DNA from: an uncultured Francisellaceae bacterium
Lineage (GTDB): Bacteria > Pseudomonadota > Gammaproteobacteria > UBA6186 > Azoamicaceae
Assembly (NCBI GenBank): GCA_903822055.1
Contig: CAIJNR010000125.1
Span: 1-64,000, forward strand
DNA length: 64,000 nt
Direction of reading: 5' to 3'
In this document: piece by piece, positions 33,348-41,592 of the stretch
Layout of the letters: every line of letters starts with the position of its first letter
Position numbering within the stretch: the stretch's first letter is position 1
Program-made: the position numbers and the translations under genes
Notes under the pieces: model-generated
What the model saw: only the letters and a program-made list of their open reading frames with translations
The model's database searches: none
What the model was told of the DNA's origin: nothing

Positions 33348-35225
33348 ATGAAAAATAAAATTGTAACAAGAAGTAGTGATTTTAGGCAACTAGTGGCTGA
33401 TGGATGTTTGTATATTGATAAAACATCATTGATTGAAGAAGTTATACAAATAATGGATATAGATGTACAAGTCATAACTAGGCCACATAATTTTGGTAAA
33501 TCAGTATTTTTAAGTATGCTTGAATGTTTTTTTAGTATGGATGAAAAAGACAATCAAGATATCTTATTTAAAGGTTTATATATTCAAAAAAGTGAGTTTT
33601 GGGAATATAAAGGAAAATTCAAGGTTGTTCGTTTATCTTTGGAAAGATTAAAGGTGATAAATTATGAAATATTTATAAACAATCTTAGAGGACTGATTAG
33701 TGATTTATATAGAAAGTTTAATTATTTACAAAATAGTGGGGTGTTGACAGAACAACAAATAAAACAATTTACTACTATTGAAGAACGTTCGATTAATGTT
33801 AGTGTTTTTACGTTAGAATGTGCAATATCAAAGTTGTGTGAATATATTTATGACGACAATTGTGCAAAAAAAATATCACAATGTAAGCCAATTGTTTTAA
33901 TAGATGATTTTGATTTTGGATTGTTAGGTGCTCATTTAAATGGATTTTTTGACATTCATCAAAAGAGAAATTTATTGGCAATATTGCGATCTTTTTTGTT
34001 AAACACATTAAAACTAAAAGATCGTTGCTTTGTGTTGATAACTGGTGTAATAAACTTAACCGGGGTTAATTTGTTGCTAGGTTTAGATAATATTAAATAT
34101 TATTCTTTAATAGACAATGATTTATCCAAAGGTTTTGGTTTTACTTCAAGCGAAATCATAGGTTTATTGCGTGAAACTAATGAACCAACATCTGATTATA
34201 TGAAAAAATATCCAGAATTACTCAAATGTTATGGTCATTATTATTGTGGAAACCAGATGCTATTTAATCCATGGTCAATAGTTAAATTTATTGGTAAAGG
34301 ACAGGAAATAACATTTCAATCTTTTAAATCTTCTTTATTTGATTTGCAACAAGATGATTTTGTTTGTAAAATTTTACAACTAATGCAACTTTCTAAAGAA
34401 GTACAGTCTAGAGAAGTACAGTTAAAATTAAAAGTTCTTTTAGAAAACGTATATGTTGAGATAATTATTGATAAATCTATACCATACAAAAAACCAGAAC
34501 CAATAGATTTGCCATCTAAATGTGATAATTTCATGTTATGGTTAAATTGGTTTGGAACAACCTTGTTTCATACTTCAAAAGTATCAGAATGGTTTTTTAA
34601 CCTGTTGTATTTAACTGGATATTTAACTGCTATACCATTAACCAAACATGAAATGAATAACAAACAATATAAATTAAAATTAATTATACCTAATTGTGAA
34701 ATGTTTGATTATTTGACATCTTTTCTATTGGAAAAAATCAAAATTGATTATGGTTGTTTTTTAGATCGAAGCAAGATGATCTATGTGTTTGAATATGATT
34801 TAATCAATAAAATATTTTTCTTTGCTAATGAACGTAATTATCAGTGGGCTAAGGATATTATGAAATTTACAAGTCGTAGTTTTCGTTTAGGTGATGAACC
34901 GCTAAAACCTTTTAAACTTTATTACTGTGATCAAGATTGCTACCTTAGATTAGAGGGATTAACATATGGTGATGCAAAAAAATTGATAGATTTATTCAAA
35001 CTTAATGGGATAGAGCATAAAAAATCTATATCTTCAAAAAATATTTATCCAGATCCTAAATACTTTTTTAATTATTTTAAAAGTACTAAAAAACCTTCTT
35101 TTTCTTGCAAACCAGAACAAGAGATTAATTTATTGGAGGAACAAAATGATTGTGATTGTCAAGATGAAGAATTGGTTAATAGTAGTTTTATTACTAATAG
35201 AGCACTATTTTTAAGTCGACATTAA
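33348..35225 (+). CDS. Predicted AAA-ATPase, PF09820-like, with extra C-terminal domain
   Basis: The N-terminus matches the PF09820 group: DFRQLVADGCLYIDKTSLIEE is followed by RPHNFGKSVFLSML, a variant P-loop at about 45-55, and IVLIDDFDF gives a Walker B-like strand (about 182-190). These ATPases are usually fused to a PD-(D/E)XK nuclease; I see no clear nuclease motif here. Instead, residues about 477-566 form a domain repeated as the free-standing 103-residue protein at 1275-1586. The last 50 residues are acidic and cysteine-containing. It follows the candidate hydrolase by 2 bases. Function unknown; accessory or effector-related roles are likely. Confidence 0.65.
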   Translation: MKNKIVTRSSDFRQLVADGCLYIDKTSLIEEVIQIMDIDVQVITRPHNFGKSVFLSMLECFFSMDEKDNQDILFKGLYIQKSEFWEYKGKFKVVRLSLERLKVINYEIFINNLRGLISDLYRKFNYLQNSGVLTEQQIKQFTTIEERSINVSVFTLECAISKLCEYIYDDNCAKKISQCKPIVLIDDFDFGLLGAHLNGFFDIHQKRNLLAILRSFLLNTLKLKDRCFVLITGVINLTGVNLLLGLDNIKYYSLIDNDLSKGFGFTSSEIIGLLRETNEPTSDYMKKYPELLKCYGHYYCGNQMLFNPWSIVKFIGKGQEITFQSFKSSLFDLQQDDFVCKILQLMQLSKEVQSREVQLKLKVLLENVYVEIIIDKSIPYKKPEPIDLPSKCDNFMLWLNWFGTTLFHTSKVSEWFFNLLYLTGYLTAIPLTKHEMNNKQYKLKLIIPNCEMFDYLTSFLLEKIKIDYGCFLDRSKMIYVFEYDLINKIFFFANERNYQWAKDIMKFTSRSFRLGDEPLKPFKLYYCDQDCYLRLEGLTYGDAKKLIDLFKLNGIEHKKSISSKNIYPDPKYFFNYFKSTKKPSFSCKPEQEINLLEEQNDCDCQDEELVNSSFITNRALFLSRH

Positions 35226-35233
35226 TTTGTAAA

Positions 35234-36343
35234 CTAATGTCGGTGTTTATCGTGCTGTAATCCAAGTTTGTGTGGGGTTAACTTGCCTATATAATCTAAA
35301 TATTTTCTAAAATTTTCTGTTAGCTCCATAATATTTTTTGTTAGTGAATTTAAAGAAGATTTTGACGTAGATTTTTTGGTGTTTTTTATGTTAATGGTAA
35401 TATAATCCTCTAATCTAGATATTAGTGTTTCTTCGTCTAATCTGTGAGCATGATACATTCCAAGGAAGGACTCTATTGTAGCATCATGAATTAGATCAGT
35501 TCTAGTAAATTTAGTACTGCCAACATACTTTTTAATAGTTGCTGATGGTATAGATGTAGGTTGTTCTATAATTAGCAACCATGTATCCCAAGAAAGAGTA
35601 ACACTTTTTTTAGGCAATAAAAAAGGAGTTATTATTATTTTGCCTGATATAGGATCTGTTAATGTTTCTTCTAAAAGATTGCGAAAATGAAAAATGCGCA
35701 CAAGAATGCTGGTAACTCTTTTTTGTACATGGATTAAATTTTCCATTTCCGGTACTAATAAATTTTCTTCTTGTAAGTCAGGAAAAATATATTGCAAAAA
35801 GATTTTTTGAGATTTTTTAATGGAGGATTTATTTTTTTTATTAACTAGTTTTTTTAAACTATCCTCATCTTTAATTAATTTTAAAAAATTTTCACCAATA
35901 TTAAAAAATGCCTTAGATAATTCTGGATCAGCAGCTCTTGCGTATTTAAAAGCCAAATGAAATATAGTATTGCCATAGTCATCAGTAACTTTTAAATCCA
36001 AGTCGGTATTTTTTATTATAATGCCAATCAATTTGAATAAATCTTGTTGTTCACTTTGGTTAGAAGAATTTTCTAATGCACCTAAAACACACATTAATAT
36101 TGTTTTATTATCATAAATTGATGATTTTGCATTAATTAATTCAGGGTGTTTGTTAAATAATGTGATTGCATCAGTCGTTATCCCTTCAAATATAGATGCA
36201 CAAATTTTATCCACAGTCTTTTTTTTCAGCATATACATGTCCAAATTTAAATATTTGATTATCTTATTATAGACAATAACGATAAGAACTAATATTGATA
36301 AACATAATAATATTTTAGATATGGTCATAAGGCTATATCTCAC
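35234..36343 (-). CDS. Membrane-anchored ankyrin-like protein of unknown function
   Basis: A 369-residue protein with one N-terminal membrane helix (ISKILLCLSILVLIVIVY) and at least two weak ankyrin-like repeats: ITLFNKHPELINAK..TILMCVLGAL and DDYGNTIFHLAFKYARA. The rest is helical and basic with no clear family. Such proteins are common candidate effectors or surface proteins in host-associated gammaproteobacteria, but nothing here proves secretion. It converges on the ATPase gene with an 8-base gap. Confidence 0.5.
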   Translation of the reverse strand: MRYSLMTISKILLCLSILVLIVIVYNKIIKYLNLDMYMLKKKTVDKICASIFEGITTDAITLFNKHPELINAKSSIYDNKTILMCVLGALENSSNQSEQQDLFKLIGIIIKNTDLDLKVTDDYGNTIFHLAFKYARAADPELSKAFFNIGENFLKLIKDEDSLKKLVNKKNKSSIKKSQKIFLQYIFPDLQEENLLVPEMENLIHVQKRVTSILVRIFHFRNLLEETLTDPISGKIIITPFLLPKKSVTLSWDTWLLIIEQPTSIPSATIKKYVGSTKFTRTDLIHDATIESFLGMYHAHRLDEETLISRLEDYITINIKNTKKSTSKSSLNSLTKNIMELTENFRKYLDYIGKLTPHKLGLQHDKHRH

Positions 36344-36377
36344 TTAGGGTTTAAGGCAAATTTAAAAATTAAAATGC

Positions 36378-36455
36378 TAAATGGCATTATTTAGAAATTT
36401 ACCAATTTCTTATGCTACTATCTATTTTGGTTGTTTTTGATAATAATGCCATTTA
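36378..36455. repeat. Small inverted-repeat element (14-bp arms)
   Basis: TAAATGGCATTATT at 36378-36391 recurs as its exact complement at 36442-36455, 50 bases away. It lies between the divergent ankyrin-like gene and the MerR relic. It may be a small palindromic repeat or an RNA hairpin; no other copy is in the window. Confidence 0.5.
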
Positions 36456-36497
36456 TTATTTATGTCCGTCGTTAAAAAATATTTATATAAAAATCCC

Positions 36498-36528
36498 TTG
36501 ACCATATAGTTACTATATGTCTTATCTT
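36498..36528 (+). promoter_or_regulatory. MerR-type promoter with 19-bp spacer and central dyad
   Basis: TTGACC (36498-36503) and TATCTT (36523-36528) are 19 bases apart, the long spacing that MerR regulators correct by twisting DNA. The spacer holds the perfect dyad ATATAGT-T-ACTATAT. AAGGAG follows at 36535-36540, just before the MerR-like coding relic. The site looks intact although the gene is not. Confidence 0.7.
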
Positions 36529-36542
36529 TCCAATAAGGAGAA

Positions 36543-36936
36543 AAACGATCAACCAGTGGTACGTAAAAGACTTAAGTAAATTAACCGATGTATCGGTACA
36601 AACACTGCATTATTATGATCGTATTGATTTGTTAAAGCCTTCTGTACGACTATCCAATGGTTATAGAGTGTACTCCGAAAAGGATTTGTTGAAATTACAA
36701 CAGATGTTGCTTTAAAATTTTTTGGTTTTGAACTTTTACAGATCACAATATTGTTAACAGGTAGCGCATCGATACTCGAGCATTTATCAAAACAAGCACG
36801 ATTTTTAGAACAAAAAGCCAAAAATTATGTTACAGCTAGCATTGGGTTAAAAAGCATTATTTCTGATGTTAAATTAGAGTTACCTTTTAGATATGAAGGT
36901 TTCGTCAAAACTCGCTGCATGAGTCTGCTTTTTTAA
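36543..36936 (+). pseudogene. Decayed MerR-family transcription regulator (TipA-like)
   Basis: From about 36551 the sequence reads [20 protein letters not shown], then [11 protein letters not shown] and [16 protein letters not shown], a clear MerR winged-helix domain. A frameshift at about 36705-36712 is needed to continue into [12 protein letters not shown] and the coiled coil SILEHLSKQARFLEQKAKN. No ATG is present at the expected start (ACG follows the ribosome site), and the effector-binding C-terminus is cut short by a stop at 36936. Loss of start, frame and end makes it non-functional. Confidence 0.8.
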
Positions 36937-36938
36937 AC

Positions 36939-37024
36939 CGGAGAGGGTGGGATTCGAACCCACGGTACTTATTCAGTACAACGATTTTCGAGACCGTCCC
37001 ATTCAACCGCTCTGGCACCTCTCC
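36939..37024 (-). tRNA. tRNA-Ser (anticodon CGA)
   Basis: Minus strand. Acceptor GGAGAGG pairs fully with CCTCTCC, with discriminator G. The anticodon loop CTCGAAA gives CGA. A long variable arm (TTGTACTGAATAAGTACC) and T-loop TTCGAAT follow, as in tRNA-Ser. No CCA is encoded. It is about 60 bases downstream of bamC on the same strand and may be co-transcribed. Confidence 0.95.
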
Positions 37025-37084
37025 AATATTAATTAACTCTTTATAATTCTTACTTTTTAATTCTTAATTTTTATTAATTAACTT

Positions 37085-37405
37085 CTAATTCTTAATTTTC
37101 TCTGATTCTGACTTTTCTAGTTTTAACTTTTCTGATTCTGGCGTATTGGCATCATCAGGTGGAGAGACATCCACTTTACCAGTTATTTTAGTTTTAGGTA
37201 TGCTAGGAATAGAATAACGTTTACTTTTTACGAGTGGAAATTTTGTATTAGTGGAGTGTAACGTAGGTGCATCTTGAGCATTTTCATAATTATGTCCTGT
37301 ACCACCCAAATGTTTTTGATAGGTACTACAACCTGTAAAATTAAAACTACAGATTAAGCCAATTATTATAATAGCAAAAGATTTTTGATTGTTTTTTTTA
37401 ATCAT
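37085..37405 (-). CDS. bamC: Short BamC-like outer-membrane lipoprotein
   Basis: BamC is a lipoprotein of the beta-barrel assembly machine. This version has a lipoprotein signal (LICSFNFTGC) and then a stretch (DAPTLHSTNTKFPLVKSKRY) that resembles the unstructured N-terminal segment of BamC known to wrap around BamD. It ends after about 106 residues, without the two folded domains of normal BamC (about 340 residues); the tail is acidic and repetitive. The start is set at 37405, where ATG overlaps the dapA stop as ATGA. Position directly after dapA supports the call. Confidence 0.65.
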   Translation of the reverse strand: MIKKNNQKSFAIIIIGLICSFNFTGCSTYQKHLGGTGHNYENAQDAPTLHSTNTKFPLVKSKRYSIPSIPKTKITGKVDVSPPDDANTPESEKLKLEKSESEKIKN

Positions 37406-38322
37406 AAACTGCATTCCTCCTTAATTTCTAAAATATTTGCAACGGCTTGATAAGTATCTAAAACCATCGAGTGATATTGTTGAGACAAATTAGTTAATGG
37501 TAACCTGCAAGCCCCTTGAATTTTTCCTAAATAGGCAAGTAGCCATTTTACAGGAATTGGGTTAGATTCTACCATTAAAACCTTATGTAATTTATCTAAT
37601 TTGTTGTTGAGTTGTCTAGCGGTTGTTGCATCGGTTGCATTTTTAGTAGCTGCTAATTTACATAGTTTATTTATAATAAAAGGACAAACATTGGCTGTAA
37701 CAGAAATGACCCCCATACCGCCTTGTAAGATAAACTCCACAAAACTTGCATCGTCACCACTTAATAAAATAAATTTTTCTCCACATAATTGTTTTAATTC
37801 AGCAACTCTCTCTAATTTGCCAGTTGCTTCTTTAATTCCAACAACGTTTGGTAATTTAGCTAATTCAGCAACGGTTGTTGGCAATAAGTCACAACTAGTC
37901 CTAGACGGAACATTATATAAAATTATTGGTAATTTTGTGCTAGATGCAATTTTAGAAAAATGTAAGATTAAACCATTTTGGGTTGGTTTGTTATAATAAG
38001 GTGTGACAATTAATGCTGCGTCTACCCCTACTTGTTCTGCTAAAGATGTTTTTTTAATAGTAGATTTAGTGCAGTTGGTGCCAGTACCTGCAATAATAGC
38101 TAATTTATTTTCAGCAGTTTGTTTAGCTGTTTCTAATAATTTTGTCCATTCTTTAGGTTCTAATGTAGCAGCTTCTCCAGTAGAACCTGCGATCACTATA
38201 CCATTGGTTCCTTGATTTATATGCCAAGTTATTAATTCTTTAAATTTATTATAATCGATGCGGTGTGATGTTTTTTGCATAGGAGTGATAATGGCTACTA
38301 TGCTTCCAGTTAGATTACTCAT
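37402..38322 (-). CDS. dapA: 4-hydroxy-tetrahydrodipicolinate synthase
   Basis: DapA condenses pyruvate with aspartate semialdehyde at the start of the lysine and diaminopimelate pathway. The 306-residue enzyme has GTNGIVIAGSTGEAATLEP, the YYNKPTQNGL substrate region, the tyrosine in YNVPSRTSCD and the Schiff-base lysine in VVGIKEATG. It overlaps hldE by 8 bases upstream and bamC by 4 bases downstream, so hldE-dapA-bamC are one transcript. Confidence 0.96.
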   Translation of the reverse strand: MSNLTGSIVAIITPMQKTSHRIDYNKFKELITWHINQGTNGIVIAGSTGEAATLEPKEWTKLLETAKQTAENKLAIIAGTGTNCTKSTIKKTSLAEQVGVDAALIVTPYYNKPTQNGLILHFSKIASSTKLPIILYNVPSRTSCDLLPTTVAELAKLPNVVGIKEATGKLERVAELKQLCGEKFILLSGDDASFVEFILQGGMGVISVTANVCPFIINKLCKLAATKNATDATTARQLNNKLDKLHKVLMVESNPIPVKWLLAYLGKIQGACRLPLTNLSQQYHSMVLDTYQAVANILEIKEECSL

Positions 38323-39862
38323 AAACTTCTCCTTTTATAGAAGTAGAAGATGCAACAGCTCCATTTTTAATAGCTTCGATAATTTTGCTAGAAGATACAT
38401 TGCAATCTGGGATTAATGGTCGATCTAATAAATAAACTTTTCCACCATTTTTTAATACATATTGAGCACCCTCATATTCTGGGATTTCTTCAATAGTTTT
38501 AAAAGCTTCTTTACTTTTAACTAAGATATCTGGGTTTAGAGTTTCTATTAATTTTCCTGGTCTTATTTCATTAAAACCAAAAGATACTACCCAATCGACA
38601 GCCTTTAATCCAGCCAAAACTTGCATACGCTGTTCTAGATTATTAATTGGTCTATTATTGCCTTTCAAAGTTTTTATAGATGCATCATCGTTAACAGCAA
38701 CTACTAACCTATTCCCAAGAGATTTAGCTTTTTCTAGGTAATGAATATGTCCAGCATGTAATACATCAAAACAACCATTTACTAAGACAATAGTTTCGCC
38801 TAATAATTTTTGTTGATGAATGATCAGTGCTAATTGTTCTGTTTCAACAATACCAAGATTTAAGGCATGAGTGGCTGATTTTTGTTCAGTTTGTTTTAAT
38901 TCTGATTCTAATTCCTCGATAGAGATACATGATGTTCCAAGCTTACTTACTACGATACTAGCTGCAATAGTGGCTAAATGGCATGCAGTATGTAGATTGT
39001 TGCCACTTGCGACACAAGCTGCAATAGTTGCGGTTACTGTGTCTCCGGCTCCAGTTACATCAAAAACTTCATGGCTATGAGATACAAAATGTTGATCTTG
39101 GTAGTCTTTAGTTAATAATGTAAGGCCATTTTTCCCTCTAGTTATAATTAAGGCTTGTAAATTTAAGTGCTCAATTAAATTATGTCCTTTTTCAAAAAGA
39201 TCTTGTTCTGAATAATCGACTTTACTAGCGGAGTGGTTCATATTAACCATTTGCTGAAATTCTTTAAGGTTAGGAGTTAATATTGTAGCGTTTTTATATA
39301 ATGAACAATCAAGATTTTTAGGATCAACAATAATAGGTATATTATATTTATTAGCTTGACTAATAAATATTTGATGGTTTTGTAATGTTCCTTTATTGTA
39401 ATCAGATAATACTAAAGCATTATAAATATTTTTGTTTAAAGTTTGTTGGAAAATATTTGTTAGATCAGTAAAACTTTCGATACAATAACCTTTTTCTCTA
39501 TCCAATCTAAATAATTGTTGATTATTACTAATAATTCTTAATTTATTTATGGTTGGTGAATTTTTATGTATGGTCAACAAATTTTTAATTTTTGGTTGTT
39601 TAGATAGTAATTCTTCTAGTGTTTTACCTGCTGGATCATTTCCAACAATACCAATTAAATCTACGTTACAACCAAAGGCAGCTATATTAAGTGCAACGTT
39701 TGCAGCACCACCAGCTCTATGATCTGTGTGTTCGACTAATACTATGGGTACTGGTGCTTCAGGGGAAATTCTGGTGGTTTCTCCTATCCAATACTCATCC
39801 AACATAATATCACCAACAGTTAAGATTCTACTATCTGAGAAGTTAAATGACTTTAATGGCAT
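38315..39862 (-). CDS. hldE: Bifunctional heptose-7-phosphate kinase / heptose-1-phosphate adenylyltransferase
   Basis: HldE makes ADP-heptose for the lipopolysaccharide inner core. The N-terminal PfkB-type kinase has GGAANVALNIAAFG and the catalytic FDVTGAGDTVTATIA; the C-terminal nucleotidyltransferase has NGCFDVLHAGHIHYLEKA and the closing DCNVSSSKIIEAIK. Both catalytic halves are intact in 515 residues, slightly longer than usual. A heptose-containing LPS core is therefore expected. It is divergent from a glycosyltransferase gene. Confidence 0.95.
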   Translation of the reverse strand: MPLKSFNFSDSRILTVGDIMLDEYWIGETTRISPEAPVPIVLVEHTDHRAGGAANVALNIAAFGCNVDLIGIVGNDPAGKTLEELLSKQPKIKNLLTIHKNSPTINKLRIISNNQQLFRLDREKGYCIESFTDLTNIFQQTLNKNIYNALVLSDYNKGTLQNHQIFISQANKYNIPIIVDPKNLDCSLYKNATILTPNLKEFQQMVNMNHSASKVDYSEQDLFEKGHNLIEHLNLQALIITRGKNGLTLLTKDYQDQHFVSHSHEVFDVTGAGDTVTATIAACVASGNNLHTACHLATIAASIVVSKLGTSCISIEELESELKQTEQKSATHALNLGIVETEQLALIIHQQKLLGETIVLVNGCFDVLHAGHIHYLEKAKSLGNRLVVAVNDDASIKTLKGNNRPINNLEQRMQVLAGLKAVDWVVSFGFNEIRPGKLIETLNPDILVKSKEAFKTIEEIPEYEGAQYVLKNGGKVYLLDRPLIPDCNVSSSKIIEAIKNGAVASSTSIKGEVYE

Positions 39863-39990
39863 GGTTAGATTTTTATCCTAAATAATAAAATTATGGTCTA
39901 TTCATTGCTTATAATAAATCCGCATTATATCCTTATACATTAAAGTAATTAAAGAGCAAATTTATTAAAATTTAAGTAACTAGTATACAT

Positions 39991-41133
39991 ATGTTTCAAC
40001 AACCAAACCAAAAATTACATTTAATAGAGCCAACTTTAACAAGTTTATCTGGGCATGAATACGGATATGTAGCGAGTTTAATAAATGCCAATAAAAACTT
40101 TGGTTTTAGTATGCAAGTATGGTTGGGTAAGGCTGTTGATAATAAAGAAGTTCTTAGTAAATTATTACATTTAAATAAATGTTCAGTAAAAATTCACAAG
40201 TATTTTATAAGGCCAATCAGACAAATACAAAAGATTTTTTTATATTATAATTTTTTGAAAAACCAACAACCATTCTATGTGTGTACTAGCGGTTTGTTAG
40301 ATTTAATTGTTTGTGATTTTTTAATAAAAATTTTTAAATTTAATAATTATGGTCGAGTAGCATTCTTTCATTTTCATCAATTTAATAAAAAACCAAGTAA
40401 AATCCAGACGTTAAAAAAAATCAGTAAAACAGCAAAAGAAAATTTTAAAATTTTAGCAACAACAGACAATTTAATTCAAATATTTTTAGATTGTGGTTTT
40501 AAACAATGTAAAACAATTGCATGTCCTAGCTTTGCTCCAAAAAACTCAATAGAAAAAATAAAATATGATTTTAATAAAATTTTATATGCTGGCGTTGCAA
40601 GACAAGATAAAGGATTTTCGTTGGTTGTTGATACTATAATTGCTATGCAATCAAAACATTCTAATTTGCCGTTCATGTTACAAATTTCTACACCAAATTC
40701 TAATCGATTAGATAAACAAATAGCATTGGCCTTAAGTAAATTACAGCCAATTGCGCATCTAAATCATAAAATCAAACTTTGTAGATCTGCATTAACTGCT
40801 TTGCAATATCAAGAATTATTTTTAGGTGCTATTTGTTTGTTGGTTTATGATCAAAAACAATATGCAGATAAATTTAGTGGTGTAACGTTGGATGCATTTT
40901 ATGCTGGTTGTCCTGTTATAACAGTTGGTGATACTTGGATGGGGGATATTACATTACGATTTAATGCAGGTATTGTTTTGAAACAACCAACAACTATTAC
41001 GATAAGTGATGCAATTTTAAAAATCATAAATCAATATAGTTATTATCATGAGAATGCTAAACGTGCAGCACAATATTTAATTGCAGCGCACGATCCAAAG
41101 CATAGTCTGCAAGCAGTATATGATTATCTATGA
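39991..41133 (+). CDS. Glycosyltransferase, GT-B fold (family 1/4-like)
   Basis: A 380-residue protein with a GT-B-type C-terminal half: ILYAGVARQDKGFSLVVD begins the nucleotide-sugar domain and FSGVTLDAFYAGCPVITVGD gives the donor-binding glutamate-like region, here aspartate (LDAF). It has no membrane segment. The position next to hldE suggests work on LPS or another surface glycan. Donor and acceptor are unknown. Its 3' end overlaps tsaE. Confidence 0.75.
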   Translation: MFQQPNQKLHLIEPTLTSLSGHEYGYVASLINANKNFGFSMQVWLGKAVDNKEVLSKLLHLNKCSVKIHKYFIRPIRQIQKIFLYYNFLKNQQPFYVCTSGLLDLIVCDFLIKIFKFNNYGRVAFFHFHQFNKKPSKIQTLKKISKTAKENFKILATTDNLIQIFLDCGFKQCKTIACPSFAPKNSIEKIKYDFNKILYAGVARQDKGFSLVVDTIIAMQSKHSNLPFMLQISTPNSNRLDKQIALALSKLQPIAHLNHKIKLCRSALTALQYQELFLGAICLLVYDQKQYADKFSGVTLDAFYAGCPVITVGDTWMGDITLRFNAGIVLKQPTTITISDAILKIINQYSYYHENAKRAAQYLIAAHDPKHSLQAVYDYL

Positions 41134-41569
41134 TGTATCTACTGATAGCGCAGCGCAAACTTTACAAATTGCTGATTTGTTTGTTAAAAATGTTTTATTA
41201 GATATTTTACAGCCTCAAGCCAATATTATTTATTTAATCGGTGATTTAGGTTCCGGTAAAACGACATTTATGCGAGGTATACTATCAAGTTTTGGATTTG
41301 ATGGTCCAGTTAAAAGCCCAACATATACTATTGTAGAGGCTTATCCAAAATTAACAATTCCAATTTATCATTTTGATCTATATAGAATTGAGCGGGCAAA
41401 TGAGTTGGAATTAATAGGAGTTAGAGATTATTTGCATGATAAATCCATTTGTTGTTTTGAATGGCCTGATAAAGGTTTTGGGCATATTCCAGATCCGGAT
41501 TTTACGGTACAATTAGATATACTTGGTGATGATTCAAGACAAATTATAATTAATGCTAATAAAAAATAA
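41120..41569 (+). CDS. tsaE: tRNA threonylcarbamoyladenosine synthesis ATPase TsaE
   Basis: TsaE is the small ATPase that supports TsaB/TsaD in making t6A at tRNA position 37. The P-loop LIGDLGSGKTTFMRGIL and the KSPTYTIVEAY and YHFDLYRI motifs are diagnostic. The start at ATG 41120 gives about 149 residues, the usual size; a longer frame from 41081 lies within the glycosyltransferase gene. It begins the conserved gammaproteobacterial block that continues with amiC and mutL. Confidence 0.94.
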   Translation: MIIYDVSTDSAAQTLQIADLFVKNVLLDILQPQANIIYLIGDLGSGKTTFMRGILSSFGFDGPVKSPTYTIVEAYPKLTIPIYHFDLYRIERANELELIGVRDYLHDKSICCFEWPDKGFGHIPDPDFTVQLDILGDDSRQIIINANKK

Positions 41570-41592
41570 TTTAGGTGGCCTATATTTATAAT

